Shown one piece after another: positions 46,029-58,564 of a stretch of 64,000 bases of DNA. Below the pieces are notes generated by a model, which was not told where the DNA came from, ran no database searches, and saw nothing but the letters and a program-made list of their open reading frames with translations. Within the stretch, counting starts at the first letter, position 1; each line of letters opens with the position of its first letter. Source of the DNA: Sorghum bicolor (lineage: Eukaryota; Streptophyta; Magnoliopsida; Poales; Poaceae); assembly GCF_000003195.3 (NCBI RefSeq), contig NC_012872.2:53363695-53427694 (forward strand), in the 5' to 3' direction. The position numbers and the translations under genes are program-made.

Positions 46029-48790
46029 TACTCTAATACTACACCTCACCTGGACATGCAGCTCGTCCTCGAGCTACAACCTAACCAACTTATAACGATG
46101 ACTCAACTCGACAAAAACCTAACACCTAAAAACAAGCCTTTTACATCTTGGCTTATTTTATTATTCTCAAACTGAAATGGACTGGGACTCTTTATTTGTA
46201 CTCCTAGACAAATGTTAGACACCATCCGTACACCGGACCTAAACGTGTATAGCCACCAGGATCTCATGGACACCATCTGGATGAAAGGGGTCATGTGTAT
46301 GGTCACTTGGAAGTGGTCGCAATAGCGACCAGCGGAGGCACCCTCGCGGCGGCCGACGGTAGAATGCAACGGTGCTACGTGGTGCGCTCCGACGCAGCAT
46401 GCCCACCACCCGTGGGGGGGACTGTATGCTGAAGATCCCCGATACAGCGATGCAATCCAAGTCCTCCACACGACGAAGTGCAACTTGGAGGACTTGCCTA
46501 GTTTGTTTTGATACGGTCACCTCTTCTTCAAATGGGTAAATTTACCTTCTTTGACGAATTTTGCTAAACACGTGATGGGCATCTCGGAGAAGGGCGGTGT
46601 CATTGGCTTAGCGCACGCACGGTGGCTTGGTGACTTTCCCAGCCTAAACGCGATCGCGGACGACGACCTCGATGGCTTACCAGTGTCCTGCCTGCTATGC
46701 CCTCGATGCCGCAAGCTCGCCGACGCATCCCAATTGATATCCCAATAATCCTATCGCGCAAATCCAGAACAGATGCTCAAAGCAGAGCAGAGCAAAGCAG
46801 GAAGCAGGAACTGAAGGTGACGGAGGTGCTCAAGTGACACTGAGCGCTACGTCGATGTAGCGGTGCACGACGACGACAATGCTGGACTCAGATGCAGGTG
46901 TTGTTCTACGATAGGCAAGCAGATAAGGAGCTTGTCAGCATTAGGATGCTTTGCATTAAAAAGCTATACTAGCTCTGCTCATTAGGCTACAATAGAGAAG
47001 AAATCTATAGGAAACCATTGGAAGGGCACGAATCCAATCATAGTTCAGCAATATGTTTGGTACGAGTTCCTGAAACGAGCACCTCGATAGATATTAGAAT
47101 CACAGTATGATAGGTGACCTTGCTGTCGCAGTCGGGACAACATCTTTGGCGGTCCACGATGCGGCTGCGGACTTGCACGATTGTGTTGCCGGTGAAGGTG
47201 AGAGAGGCCGCCATGATAGCCTACATGAAGGGGAATTCGGTGGGCCAGCCGCCGCCCTGCTCGATGGAATGCGAGGACGATGGCGAGAGCGGCTCTCGTG
47301 GGGGACTGCCACGTCGGGCGCAATAGTCAGTGTTGCGATGGCCGCAACAGCTGGAGGACTTGCGATGGAGAGATGGGAGGTTCTACCAACACTCCCCGTC
47401 GTTCCGGATGGCCTTCATGTTCGTGCCGCGACATCGGTGGTGGCGACTGAGCACTCGAAGCACCTGAGGCGTAGAGTGTGGCCGCTTGGGGAGCGCCCTC
47501 CGATACGGCCACCAGCAAGGAGGAGTGTCGTCCGAACCAGCCACCGGCAGGGAGGACGAGCATGGCTGGGGTATTGCAATGATGGAGGTGTGGTAGCCAT
47601 AATGAAGGTGCATCTCAACCCGCAGCTCAGGCAATGCCTCGTCAAATGATGGTTGTGGACGACATTGAGTCAACAACTCTACAACTCCTAAGATGAAGTG
47701 AGAGAAACTCGTGAAGACAATTTTGTTTTGGTGATGGTCACAACATCTGCGAGTGCTAACACTTCAAAACTCGGCACCCAAGTTTTCCAAACAATGCTAG
47801 ACAACTGAAATTTGGCGGTGAAGTATTTGCGATGAAGTCAAGTTGGCGAAGCAACTGAGCCTCCTCAATAACAAGGTACAAAGGTGATCTCACATTAAGT
47901 GTGAAGTGGTGAGATGTTTGAGGGACAACGAGAGATGAACGTCAATGTTCGCAACAACGGCCTTCTTACAGGCCTCCTCACAGAACCAGGTCTTGTAGAC
48001 AACAAGATTGGACTGGGAGGCATCTATCTCAGCCTTGAAACAGCTTAAGCCAGCCACTCTTGACGTAATCGGTTACATCTACTGAGTACGTGGGCGGTAT
48101 GGGAAGAGTAGGATGTGGCGGACATGTTTGCTCGCCCATGTGAACCTTCATGTGGAAGACAAGCTCCCCTCAGTTAGTATCATTGAAAATGATTGGGCAC
48201 AGAGGAATAGGGATAGCACCTGGTTGGGTGGACAAAGCCATGAAGTCAACTGCCTTTTCTGTTTCCTTATTTTTTCTTCTCTTCTTTCATGCATAAAAGC
48301 AGCAGAACATGGACGTGAGGTAGAACTCACTAGAGCAGCATAGGCAGCAGCAGTCGATGCGGGGCCACGGGTGCGAAGCACGACCATGGACGAGCATCTG
48401 CATGGGGCAGTGGAGAGCATCGTCGTGGCGCATCGAGAAGCCGCGAGAATGGGGATGGAAGGGAGAGGAAAGGTGGAGTTGCACAACAACCTCATCTATT
48501 CCAAAGCCTCAAAGGGGAGATGTAGAAGTACATAGTGCAAAGATCATCCTATAGCCTAGGTAATAAATACACACATGTATATACACCTAACATCTATCAC
48601 CATTATACACTTTGTAACCATTTTGGTTGATCCATGATGGAGATCTTGGCTATCGATTATACCTATAATATCTGTTTTTTTCGTTGTAAAAAAATATAAT
48701 ATCCGTTTTAAATGTCACTACATGGGAGCATCTAGCTTTAGATGTTTCTTAATTTTTTTTGAAGGGCAACTAAATATTTTTATTTTGTAG
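46029..48790. other. DUF6598 intron 3, remainder: retroelement debris
   Basis: 46029-46200 carries the 3' end of a gypsy element on the minus strand. From 46200 to 48560 the sequence is GC-richer, with many short overlapping frames on both strands and none I can assign. It is probably old retrotransposon interior. The last 200 bp before the acceptor at 48790 is AT-rich intron. Confidence 0.45.
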
Positions 48791-50046
48791 GGTTCTCTCA
48801 TCAACATGACCGGCCCTAAGCGAGGGATAGACATGATGGACCTTAGTCTAATTGAATATGACATGAGGATCAAGAAAGGTGAAGAAGAAAAAAATGACCT
48901 ACAGCTGATCGATGGTGCATCACTCATAGGTTCTGAAGGCGAATGGGATCAGCCACTTACAATGCGCATCCCTGGAAATTATGGTGCAGTTGACATAACT
49001 TTATCACGTTTTAATTCAGCAGTTGAGGCAACTGTAGAGGATCTGATATCAGAAGTACAATGCAGTTTCAATTTGTCGCTCAGTTGTTTAACTAGTGAGC
49101 TGAGTAAGGAAATCCGGCTCTTTCATTGTGCCATCGCTGGGTCACAAGGCTTACAGAGGTCTGTGGTTGCCATACCATCGAATTCTTCGATAAATTTGAA
49201 GTTCAAAGTAGGCGCATTGTCATCCAGTTCGAACCAACACCACTGTTCCTTCATGGCCAAAGTCCATGGGCATGATACTCAAGAAATAAAGACTCCTTTT
49301 GCTTCAATCTCAGTGAAGGTGACTTGGTCGATGTTGCCCATTGCACTGGACTGCCTTTACTAGGCTGATAACTTTACGTTTCTGTTACGTAAAAAGTGAG
49401 TCCAATAGATCGACTTTACTAAACATAGGTGTGGTATGCTTAGAGTCTGAACTAATGTAATAAGGTAGTATTAGTACACTCCAGTACCAGTCAATCAGTC
49501 AGTCAGTCATATACATTTTATTTTTATCACTAGAGTTGGGTTTAAATACGTAGGAATTTCCCAGGCATATAGAGTGGCTTCCCTGCAACTTTTGTGGACA
49601 AGAATTAGTAAAACTTGTGGCAACTTCGGTGGATATACATATGACCATTTTCTAAGTGAATGTTCATCCCTGTATTTTTTTAAATTTGATTGGATGTTTG
49701 TCTCTAGTGTTTTTTAATCAAATAGTCCAGTGGTTCTGCGGTGTTGGTCTCTAGAAACAAAGGTGTTTGGGTTATTGATTTTATTAAGATTCGATGTGAC
49801 AAATTTTTTGAAAATTAAACCAGGCCTTAATCATTTCAATAGCGTGGAAAAACATTCTTTTCAAAAACAAAAACTTGACCATAGGGAGAGACGTCTTTCT
49901 AATTTTCGTCTTAAGAAAATGGTACCGTAACTCGAACCCGAGTTGGCTCAAAAAACATTCTTTTCATACTTCTGCATCTCCCAACATGCTAAAAAATAGG
50001 GATGGGATAATACTATTCTCTCTACTCTCAAACGATATGCATCATG

Positions 50047-50216
50047 GGCCTTGTTTAGATCAAAAAAGGTTTTGGATTTTGACAATATAGTATTTTTATT
50101 TCTATTTAATAAATATTATTTAATCATGAAGTAACTAGGTTTAAAAGATTCGTCTCGCGGTTTATAGGCAAACTGTGCAATTAGTTTTTGTTTTACATCT
50201 ATATTTAATGCTTTAT
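50047..50216. mobile_element. Tourist-like MITE, family A, truncated
   Basis: Has ggccttgtttagatc and the internal blocks up to atatttaatgcttta, where a family-B-like element begins. The other half is missing. Confidence 0.68.
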
Positions 50217-50531
50217 GCCTTGTTTAGTTGGAGTACGGAAAGTTTTTGTACGTTACATCGAATGTTTCGTAGGACATCGGAAGAAGTATTCAGATAGTAA
50301 TAAAAAACTAATTACATAACTTGCTAGAAAACTGCAAGATGAATTTACTAAGCCTAATTAATCTATCTTTAGCACATTTAGGTTACTGTAGCACTTAAGG
50401 CTAATCATAGACTAACTCGGTTTAAAAGATTTGTCTCAAAATTTCTAATTATAATTAGTTTATTTTTTATGTGTCTAAAAATTTAATAGGATGGTTGAAA
50501 ACTTTTTTTGAGTGCGAATGAAACAAGGCCC
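50217..50531. mobile_element. Tourist-like MITE, family B
   Basis: Starts gccttgtttagttggag and contains the diagnostic family-B blocks (gcctaattaatctatcttta, ggttactgtagcacttaagg). It ends aatgaaacaaggccc. It lies about 170 bp upstream of the intact B3 gene. Confidence 0.7.
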
Positions 50532-50703
50532 CTGACTCGGCAGAATTCAAAATTTTAATTTCGGAGCCCTTCTAGCTTCTGCCGTCCGCACCTGAATCGG
50601 GACCACAAATAGACGAAACCCCCCATTCTTGTTTTCTCTGCACCGACGCCTCGTCTGCTCTGCTCCCCGAAGCTGCTCAAGTGGGGAACCGGAGAGAAGG
50701 GAG

Positions 50704-52121
50704 ATGGCGGAGGCGGTGGCGTACGAGGAGCAGCGGCGGAGGCAGATAGAGGCGAACAAGCGGAAGCTGGAGGAGCTGCAGCTCCACCACCTCTCTGCCG
50801 CCGTCAGAGAGGCCGCCGCCGCTGCCAAACCCTCGTCGGTGTGTCCCGTTTTCTTGACCGGTAGGGCGGTAGCCATGATGGCCGCTGCCGGGCTGTTTCT
50901 TGTGTCGCTGCCGATGCCTTCTTTCCTGTCATTCTCTGGGTATACTTCAAATCGGCCTTTTGTGTAGGCCAAGAAGCGGAAGGCTCAGGTGCCGCGGGAC
51001 GCCGCCGCGGAGCCGCTACGGCGTTCTGGCCGAGTCGCCAACCTCCCCGAGAAGCCCATCTACCGCGAGGTCAAGGTGAACTCGCCATTTCTGCAGGTCA
51101 GCAAGTCCAATGCGTCGGTGCTGTGGGACGCTGCCACCTCCGTGGTGGCGGAGCCGCTACGGTGGTCCGGCCGACTCGCCAACCTCCCCGAGAAGCCCAT
51201 GTACCGCGAGGTCAGTGTGAAAGGGTCATAGTCTCATAGAAATTACTATAGATAATAGATTTCATTTTCTCCTTACTTTGTACAACAAATCGCGGTTTTG
51301 AAATCAATGTGATCCAGGATTCGGACGAGGAAAGGAGCTACGCCATCTCTAAGGCTGATGAGCTGGTGCAAGAGCTGGGCTCCAGCTTCCCCATCTTCAC
51401 CCAGCCCATTACACTGTCCCATGTCACCGGAGGCTTCTGGCTGGTAAAGTAGAGGAGGCTTCACTTCGGCACGTCCTGTTGTTTTCGATTATTAATCCAT
51501 CCCCCCCATCGAGGTGAATTCTTGTTTGGTGGGCTTGTGAAATCGCAGGACCTCCCAAAGTATTTCTGCCAGAAGCACCTGCCGAAGAGTGATGAGACGA
51601 TAACCCTGGTGGATGAGGAGGATGACGAGTCAGACACACTGTACCTCGTAAGGAAGACTGGCCTCAGCACTGGATGGAAAGAGTTCGCCATCGAGCGCAA
51701 GCTGCTTGATGGAGATTGCTTGGTCTTCCAACTGATTGAGCGGACAAAGTTCAAGGTGATTGAGATCTATTTTGCATAGCAAGAACGTGTCTGAATCATC
51801 AATGGAGCATGGTGGCTGAGTGTAGCAGGGAACTGAATAACAATAACCAAAATTTACGGACGATTCTTTAGAAATAAATAAAAATTTGTCTTGTTTCAAA
51901 CTTGGCCTTTGTACAAATTTACTTCAATTGTTTCCAGTCATCAGATTCAGATGTTATCATGACTTCTTATCCATCATGTTATTCCAGTACTATCTGTTTT
52001 TCTTAAGGACTAACTAGGAGAAATCTATGATTGTAATAATGTTGACCAAGCAATTTCTCTTGTGCAAGTGGTGCAGGTCTACATAATTCGAGCAACTTCG
52101 TACTTTGAAAGTGAGTACTGA
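50704..52121 (+). CDS. B3-domain DNA-binding protein, copy 2, intact
   Basis: Five exons join in frame: 50704-50838, 50968-51210, 51318-51443, 51549-51755 and 52077-52121, giving 251 aa. The protein begins MAEAVAYEEQRRRQIEANKR, has a basic KKRKA patch likely serving nuclear import, and two copies of an EPLRRSGRVANLPEKPIYRE-like segment. A single DSDEERS unit follows, then ISKADELVQELGSSF. A C-terminal B3 domain follows (SHVTGGFWL, KYFCQKHLPK, LVDEEDDESDTLYL, GDCLVFQLIERTKFKVYIIRA). The B3 fold binds specific DNA in plant transcription factors; targets of this subgroup are unknown. Resembles rice Os05g0481400-type proteins. No lesion seen, so this is the likely functional copy. Confidence 0.9.
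50998..51210 (+). repeat. Internal duplication within exon 2 of the intact B3 gene
   Basis: Two copies of about 65 bp (gcggagccgctacggcg... and gcggagccgctacggtg..., each ending taccgcgag) are separated by about 75 bp. The first copy ends at a potential donor (gag|gtcaag). The separator contains a potential acceptor (tttctgcag|gtcag), so the middle part could be skipped as an intron. Copy 1 of the gene has only one such unit. Confidence 0.75.
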
Positions 52122-52317
52122 AACTAGTAGCTTCTAATATGGTGATTGGAGCACAGGTAAATTTCACCTTCATTGGTTTTTTGGGTAAATTCTCCCATTT
52201 CCACATTGGGTTTGAACTTTCAGCTTTTATCGGCAAACTTCAATGTTTATAATCTCACTTCCATTAGTTATGAAAATACAAGGACCTATGCTGCTTTCGT
52301 GAGGTTATCTTGATCTT

Positions 52318-55302
52318 GGACACAGATCCTGTGCAGTCGCTACTGCTACTGCAAGATAAGCAGTCTGCAGTCATTGAACCTGAACCATCCATAGCAGAAG
52401 GAATGGCTTGGATGAAAGCTCTTCTTTTTCCTGTTTTTTCGTATCATTTTGCATTCACCCTCTACTGTCAGCCAGTTCTTTTTGAGTCAAAGAGCAGCAA
52501 TTAAAAAAAAGAAAGCATAAATATTACAATAATGCAATTAACACTTGATAGCTTACAGTAATATCATATATATTACTCTTGGCTAGATGTTAATGTCCTC
52601 TAATTATATTTGCAAAAGAGGGAGCATATGCTGAACACAAAAGAGCAAATGGTAAACTGAGATCCTTTTGCAACTATCAAGGTTATCTGTTCCTATTTTC
52701 GTATACAAAAGCTTGCATCGCCCAATTGCAGGTGCACATTCACAAAAGAGCATATGCTTAACACAAAAGAGCATATGACTAAACTAAGATCCTTTTGCTT
52801 ATACCAAGTTTCTGCACTTATGCTCCTATTTTCATGTACAAAAGCTTGCCTCACACATCAGCAGACTTTATCTTGCCTCCAAAATGCAGCCTGTGAACAT
52901 AAGTAATTTAGAGTTGATGATTTCTCAATTTTGTGCAACATGTATATTTAACCTATATACTTACATAACAAGTTTTCTAAAAGTGCCATCCATCTATCCC
53001 TCTGGAGTGAGGATCTGTGAGAACAACACTTGAATTCTAAAAGGAGAGAGAATCATAGAGAAAAATACCATGGTTAAATTAAATACAAGGATGCTATTTT
53101 TATGTACAGAAAAGATGTGCCTGCATACCATAAGAACTTGGTTACAACTGCTAATTGATTCATATGCTTGCAATTCTGGCATAAGATTTCCGCTTTCTTC
53201 ATGTTGAATAGGCTTGCTTATTTTCTTCCTGTTCCCTTTCTTCTTTTTCTTCTGAAGTTTCTCGCCCCAAGTTTTCTTTCGTTTTGATCCACCCTTCTGC
53301 CTTTCTTTCGTCTTCAAACCAGCGACATTTGCGCACTATTCAGGTAAACTGAATGGTGCTTGAGCACTAGGCTGTTCAACATCAATATAAGGAGTTCCTC
53401 TGATTTTTTCTTCCACTTGCTTACTCAAATTATGAACTGCATTTTCCACAAGCAAGCAACAGTCTTCAGAATCAGCAGCTCTTGAAGCCACGGGAAGGAA
53501 AATTTTGCAAAGGTTTTTGTACCGAAGTGCAGCGTCTAACTTAGGATTTTCCATTATATCCCTCCCATGCATATCTTGAATAATCCCTGTTCTTGCATCT
53601 CGTGTCCATCGATTCAAAAAAGTATCTTTCAGGTAACAACTTAATGTTCACCAAATCGAGACCTTTTAGTGCATGCCTACATAATATACCAATTCTCTCA
53701 AATAGACTACAACTACAAGAGACCATCTGATCGGTCAGGTGACTATAACATTGCAGGTGTATAACTTTACTTGCTTGTATTAATATAGGTGCATTCATCC
53801 CAATTCTTGGTTGTTTCTTCCTAGATTCAAATTCAGATTGTACCTCCTTCCCTCTCTTGATTTGAACAACAGCCTCCGCTCGCTTTAGGAATCTAATGAT
53901 GTCAAGATCTGATTTCAAATGACCTTTTAATGCATTATTCAGTCTCTCACTAAGTTGTGTACTTCACATTCCTAGTGAAAAAAATATCCAGCATGTAGCA
54001 CTCAGCCCACATCTCTTTCAACCTGTAAATGCTGTCCAACCAAGTTGATTTACTAACTTTGCTTCTCATAGCATCAAATGCCTCTTCAAAATCAACTTTT
54101 TTCTCATACTCATACATGTAAGAACTAAAATCTAATAGGATACTTGGGACTTCCTCATTATTAGATTCTTCTTCATTCTGGGACTCTTATTCAATAGAAT
54201 ACAGGTGTTTCAATGCATTTTTGTGATATATGCCAAGTAAACAAACCATGCCATGTACTAGTGAACACCTCAGAGGCTCAGATACAGCCTTTCCCATAGC
54301 AATATCCTGATATGTGAAAACAGAAAATTGTTTGAGGTTGCTTCTGGTTATGTGTTGACAAAGATGCGTTGAATAACCACTTAAAATGACTCAAATGTCT
54401 CATCATACATCAAAGCTGACCAAAAACCAGAGTCTCTCTAAACTGGTTGAAACCTACAAACATACCAAATGGTCTATATTCTTTGTTGGTTCCAAAGGTA
54501 GTGTCAAATGAGATAACATCACCAAAGTGAGCATAGTAGACAATCATCTTTGCATCAGCCCAAAATATATTAGCTATCTGCTCATCACAATCCATTTGTA
54601 TTGCATATCGAAATGAGGGATTTTCCACCACTTAATCTTCAAAATATTTTAACAAACTTCCAGCCTCACCATACAACATCTCTCTTTGGCATTTAGTTTG
54701 CAAATAATTTTTATGATCACGATGGGTGTATGTGTATCCAAGGTTAGATGATGCACCAACATATCGACCAAGAAACTCAAGTGCTGCTTTAGGTGTAATA
54801 CCGGAATCATCAGCCACTGGGGTGTTATAGGCAATTCATCTAGCAATGGATGAGTGTTGTCCCGTGCGTCATTGCCAGCAGCTACTGGGGTAGTGGGGTG
54901 CTTGTCAGCGTGCTCTCTGCCACAGGAAATCACACAGGGGCACCGGGGAGCTGCATAGAGCCGTCGTCTTCGCCATGGGCGTCCTGCTTAGCGCCAGCGT
55001 TAGCACCACATCGCCCTCTAACAAATATGGGTTTGCACGCAGGGGCAGTAGAAGCACCTTCATGAGTGGTGGGAAGAGGTGCTGGAGGAGTGAGTTCCAT
55101 GGCACAGTGTCCCGTCACTTTGCTCTTCCCAGCAAGAAAATGGCAACAAACTCTTGTCCCCTCCAGCCATTTCTCTCCAAAAGAGCTATTAATAGAATAT
55201 AAAGTAAGGAGAAAAAGGAAGTCTTTCATCCAAGCCATCCCTTCTTGTATGGATGGCTGCTTATCTTGCAGTAGCAGTATCGACTGCACAGGATCTGTGT
55301 CC
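52318..55302 (-). mobile_element. Mutator-like element with FAR1-type transposase (inactive)
   Basis: Terminal inverted repeats begin ggacacagatcctgtgcagt at both ends and stay similar for about 110 bp (through ggcttggatgaaag). Long TIRs fit a MULE. The interior encodes a FAR1/MURA-type transposase on the minus strand. No 9-bp duplication is evident. Compared with the paralogous site at 25.9 kb, about 70 bp of host sequence is missing at the insertion point. It lies 3' of the B3 coding region, within what appears to be its 3' UTR intron. Confidence 0.78.
53336..54830 (-). pseudogene. FAR1/MULE transposase pseudogene
   Basis: In order on the minus strand: HRDHKNYLQTKCQREMLYGE and SLLKYFED, a TAA at 54632-54634, then ENPSFRYAIQMDCDEQ, FWADAKMIVYY, FGDVISFDTTFGTNKEYRPF (first catalytic Asp region) and GMFVGFNQFRETLVFG. 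Further on: DIAMGKAV-like remnants, a SWIM zinc-finger-like CSCSLFERIGILCRHALK (53.7 kb), then LLPERYFFE. Several stops and frame changes mean no active transposase. The N-terminal FAR1 DNA-binding domain is missing or unrecognisable. Confidence 0.8.
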
Positions 55303-56460
55303 CTTGAGATCAATGTCTGATAGGCATGCAGTCAATGCATAAACATGAGTAAGTACTAGATGGTCTGGTGACTCTTTCAATTGATGTAGATTTTTTTATT
55401 GTACCATTGCCTTTTCCTTTTCCTTTCCAGATATATTTCATTGGTACTTGAACTCTGTGCTCCACCTTTCTCTTGTAGGTTTGTAGTAGTAGTTTACACA
55501 ATTTCATTTTGTACTTTTTTGGTAAAATATTACTTTTTCTGTAATTTTAGCAAGATGTTTGTTTAGTATTTGTGAAAAGGCAGGCTTAGCTGTTGCTGGA
55601 AGCACTGATAGCTTGGGCTTGGTGCATTGTTTTCTTATTCTTAATTTGACTTGTCCACAGTTGAACCAAAGGGATTTTTGTTTCTAAAACTTACTGTACT
55701 TCCATGGCAAGTGACTCTCCTTGTTTGACGTCTGACTATTTTGTAGAAATTAGTGAATGTTACACAATTTTCAAGATGATGAATGCCTGTCCTGATGTTA
55801 ACATGTTTCCTTGTTCCTTCACTCAGTTATGGAGTCGGGAGCGTTGGACAAGTTCGCATATGGAAATTGCTGGGTGTCTTGAACCATTTGGGTGGCAGAA
55901 AGTTAGCTGATGTATAAATGTTTACCGAATCTAATATCTACCAGCCTAATTAGTGTACTTCTTGGCTTACCAATTGCACGGTTCAGAAACCTGCACTCTG
56001 TAAGGAGATGCTGATGGCAATTGACCTGATTTTGTAAATCATTGATGCTTGTCCTTGTTTCTCTTGGATCCTGTGTTCGAGCAATCCTCTCTGGTTCATT
56101 TTCTTATAGCTATTTGGTACCACCATAAGTGTCTTTGTGGTGCTAATATACAGACAATCTTGTAAACTGGAAAAAGAAATTGGATTTTTTTGCCTCTTAA
56201 ATTTTCTAAAACCAGCCAAATAACTCCCTCAAGCAGTTTTAGGCGAAAACTTTGTAGCTTTACGGCGAAAACTTTGTAGCTTTAGATCTATGAATTATTT
56301 TAGTTAATTAATTACAGAAAAGCATAGATCTAAAGTTACAATAGAAACTTTATATTAAAGCATATCATATTATATATTCATTGTGTAGATCTATTCATGT
56401 GGAGTTTAATAGAATTAGATTTTTTATTTTATGATTTAATGATGTTTAAATTTTCAGTAG
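55303..56460 (+). other. 3' region of B3 copy 2, paralogous to 25.98-28.33 kb
   Basis: Continues the homology interrupted by the MULE (gatcaatgtctgataggcat onward), including a conserved acceptor-like ttcactcag at about 55826 followed by (t/a)tatggag. The same arrangement occurs near 26500 and 27995. Conservation of donor (gagcacag|gtaaa) and acceptor in both gene copies suggests a 3' UTR intron. No protein-coding content is supported. Confidence 0.6.
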
Positions 56461-56463
56461 AAA

Positions 56464-56506
<43 letters not shown>

Positions 56507-56509
56507 ATA
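56461..56509. repeat. (AAAT)12 microsatellite
   Basis: Uninterrupted aaat repeats of about 49 bp, immediately followed by a two-copy 33-bp tandem repeat. Confidence 0.95.
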
Positions 56510-56510
56510 C

Positions 56511-56576
56511 AAAACAACTGTCACTGTAGCAAAATCACCGTCCAAAACAACTGTCACTGTAGCAAAATCACCGTCC
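56511..56576. repeat. 33-bp tandem duplication
   Basis: Two exact adjacent copies (56511-56543, 56544-56576) beginning aaaacaactgtcactgtagc. Confidence 0.92.
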
Positions 56577-56671
56577 AAAATTTAGGGGTAGAAAATTTGA
56601 TTTTATAGTTCGGGAATGAAATAGTCCAATATGTATAGTTGAGGGTGTTACGTAGATTTTTACTCTTGTAA

Positions 56672-56905
56672 GGCCTTGTTTAGTTCATGAAAATTTCTGA
56701 CTTTTGGCTACTGTAGCATTTTCGTTTGTATTTGACAATTATTGTCCAATCACGGACTAACTAGACTCAAAAGATTCATCTCAGAAATTACAGACAAACT
56801 GTGCAATTAGGTTTTGTTTTTGTCTACATATAATGCTCCATGCATGCATCCAAAAATTCGATGTGATAGGAAATTTTGAATTTTTTTTGAGAACTAAACC
56901 AAGCC
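56672..56905. mobile_element. Tourist-like MITE, family A
   Basis: A 234-bp copy (ggccttgtttagttcatg...gaactaaaccaagcc) with TAA on both sides (56669-56671, 56906-56908). Confidence 0.85.
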
Positions 56906-57039
56906 TAAATTGGACCAGGCCTTTTCTCATTGCCATGAACTTGTTTGTGGCGGAGGATTGCGGAGGTCGTAGGGGAAAGTGTGAGGGACTGGCACCAAAG
57001 ACCCATAGTCGTTGCTGGAGGGGGATGGTGTCATATAAG

Positions 57040-57315
57040 TAGGGATGAAAACGGATCGGATACGGACATATATCACCGATATCATATTTGTTTTCATATT
57101 TCTGGTCAGATTCGGATTCGAAGACGGATAATATCAATCATGTTGGATAAGATATGATTGGATGTCGACATCATAAATATGTGATTTAAGTATTCGGATA
57201 CGGATACGGTATCGGATGTTGAATATTTGGACTCGGATACGAACAGATCTAAACCCCTCTAAACGAATTTGGTCTCGAATACGGTTGGAAAATATTCGTA
57301 CTGTTTTCATCCCTA
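57040..57315. mobile_element. hAT-like MITE, TAGGGATGAAAAC ends
   Basis: A 276-bp element with termini tagggatgaaaacgg and (inverse) gttttcatcccta. It is rich in ggata/cggat motifs. Flanks are catataag (57032-57039) and tgtataag (57316-57323), six of eight bases equal, fitting an aged 8-bp duplication. It interrupts sequence (gcggaggattgcggaggt...) that is paralogous to 28370. Confidence 0.75.
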
Positions 57316-57323
57316 TGTATAAG

Positions 57324-58320
57324 GCTAGAGAGGGAGTTGCTACCACCAATGACCCATAGTAATTGCTTGAGTATTGGAGAAATATTTTTATCACTAGTTC
57401 GGTCCGTGTTCATGCTACCCAAACTTTTTACAGGTAGTTTGGTTATATGCCAGAAACCGAACTAATTGAATATTTAGACTATTAATATAATGTTGCACTT
57501 TGATTTAATATTAGTGGTGTAATATTCATTCTAGTAGGCAGGTAGAGTTTAGATCCGTACATACGCGAGTCTGGATATTTAACATTTGGTATGGTATCCA
57601 CTACTGTATACTCAAATTGTATTTTTATGATGTAGATATCTATTTGTATCCTATTTGATTTAGACCCTTTGCACCTCTACTAGTATGTTTATATCCACTA
57701 TCACTCTTATCACTTTGTAATCTATATGTTGTATTATCAGTTTTGTTTTGAAATAAGAAAAAAAGTTGCTAAAGTTTACTATAAATTATGATACTTAGTG
57801 CCTACTTTGTTGGGTCCAATTAGTTTGGTCATGACCGAGATTGAACCGAAGTAACCGAGACCGGATTTACTCGGTCATGAGTTTTAAAACTAACCAATCA
57901 ATCTCTATCTTTAGATGACCGAACTTTCAAAATAACCAAAGAACCGATTGTTTGGTTTGGTGAGACCTAACACCCTCCTCTAGTGTGGTAAATCCGAGTA
58001 CATCCCTCTCTTAATACGGTCCTAATTTCTTGACCCCTTGAGGCAACTAGGAATTTTCTTTACAACTCAAATTGTTATCTGTCCTTTAACTAAAATCATC
58101 TTTAAGAAAGAGTTTGCTTTAGTTATTCTACGAGCACGGGCAATCTATCACTCTTTTATAGATCAATGGCTAGAAGGCTTCATGTAATTTTGGATATTTT
58201 TTTCTTGAATTTTTTGTTTCTTAAACTTTTGCATGTTGTTGTATAGTTTTTCAGATTTTAATTAAATTTAGTAGGTGTTCCAACCCCTCCTATTTCATAA
58301 AAAACTCTAAGACTCCTTTA
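57324..58320. other. No gene seen
   Basis: AT-rich. Degenerate repeats of the type aaccgaact/aaccgaga near 57830-57970 look like an old transposon end but cannot be bounded. Confidence 0.4.
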
Positions 58321-58564
58321 GGCCTTGTTTAGTTCCCTTTTAAAAAAAATTCGGCATACTGTAGATCTTTTCGTTTGTATGTGATATTTATTGTACAACG
58401 ATAGATTAACTAGGCTCAAAAGATTCATCTCGTAAATTACAGATAAACTGTGTAATTATTTATTATTTTTATTTATATTTAATGCACTATGCATATGTCG
58501 CAAGATTCGATGTGATGGAAAATCTTGAAAAGTTTTTGAATTTTGAAGAGAACTAAACAAGGCG
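58321..58564. mobile_element. Tourist-like MITE, family A
   Basis: A 244-bp copy (ggccttgtttagttccc...gaactaaacaaggcg) flanked by TTA at 58318-58320 and 58565-58567. A truncated half-copy follows immediately (about 58583-58680, gacgccttgtttagttc...). Confidence 0.83.

Larger units (their letters stand above)
37839..49363 (+). pseudogene. DUF6598-domain protein gene with TE-filled introns and two frameshifts
   Basis: Exons inferred: 37839-37901 (MASATPRWWPSALARRVSS...), about 38380-38839, 43905-44140 and 48791-49363. The joins 38839/43905 (RNE|TWLEAMALSNPPNCF) and 44140/48791 (DPIVVEQ|GSLINMTGPKRG) keep frame and read as uninterrupted DUF6598 (PF20241) sequence. The last exon contains ITLSRFNSAVEATVEDLISE and ISVKVTWSML. 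DUF6598 is a grass-expanded domain of unknown role; some members are fused to ribosome-inactivating domains, which are absent here. Exon 2 needs two single-base corrections to stay open: a lost base near 38502 and an extra base near 38800. It is therefore a probable pseudogene or carries errors. Introns are about 5.1 and 4.7 kb and hold most of the transposons of this region. Confidence 0.75.
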
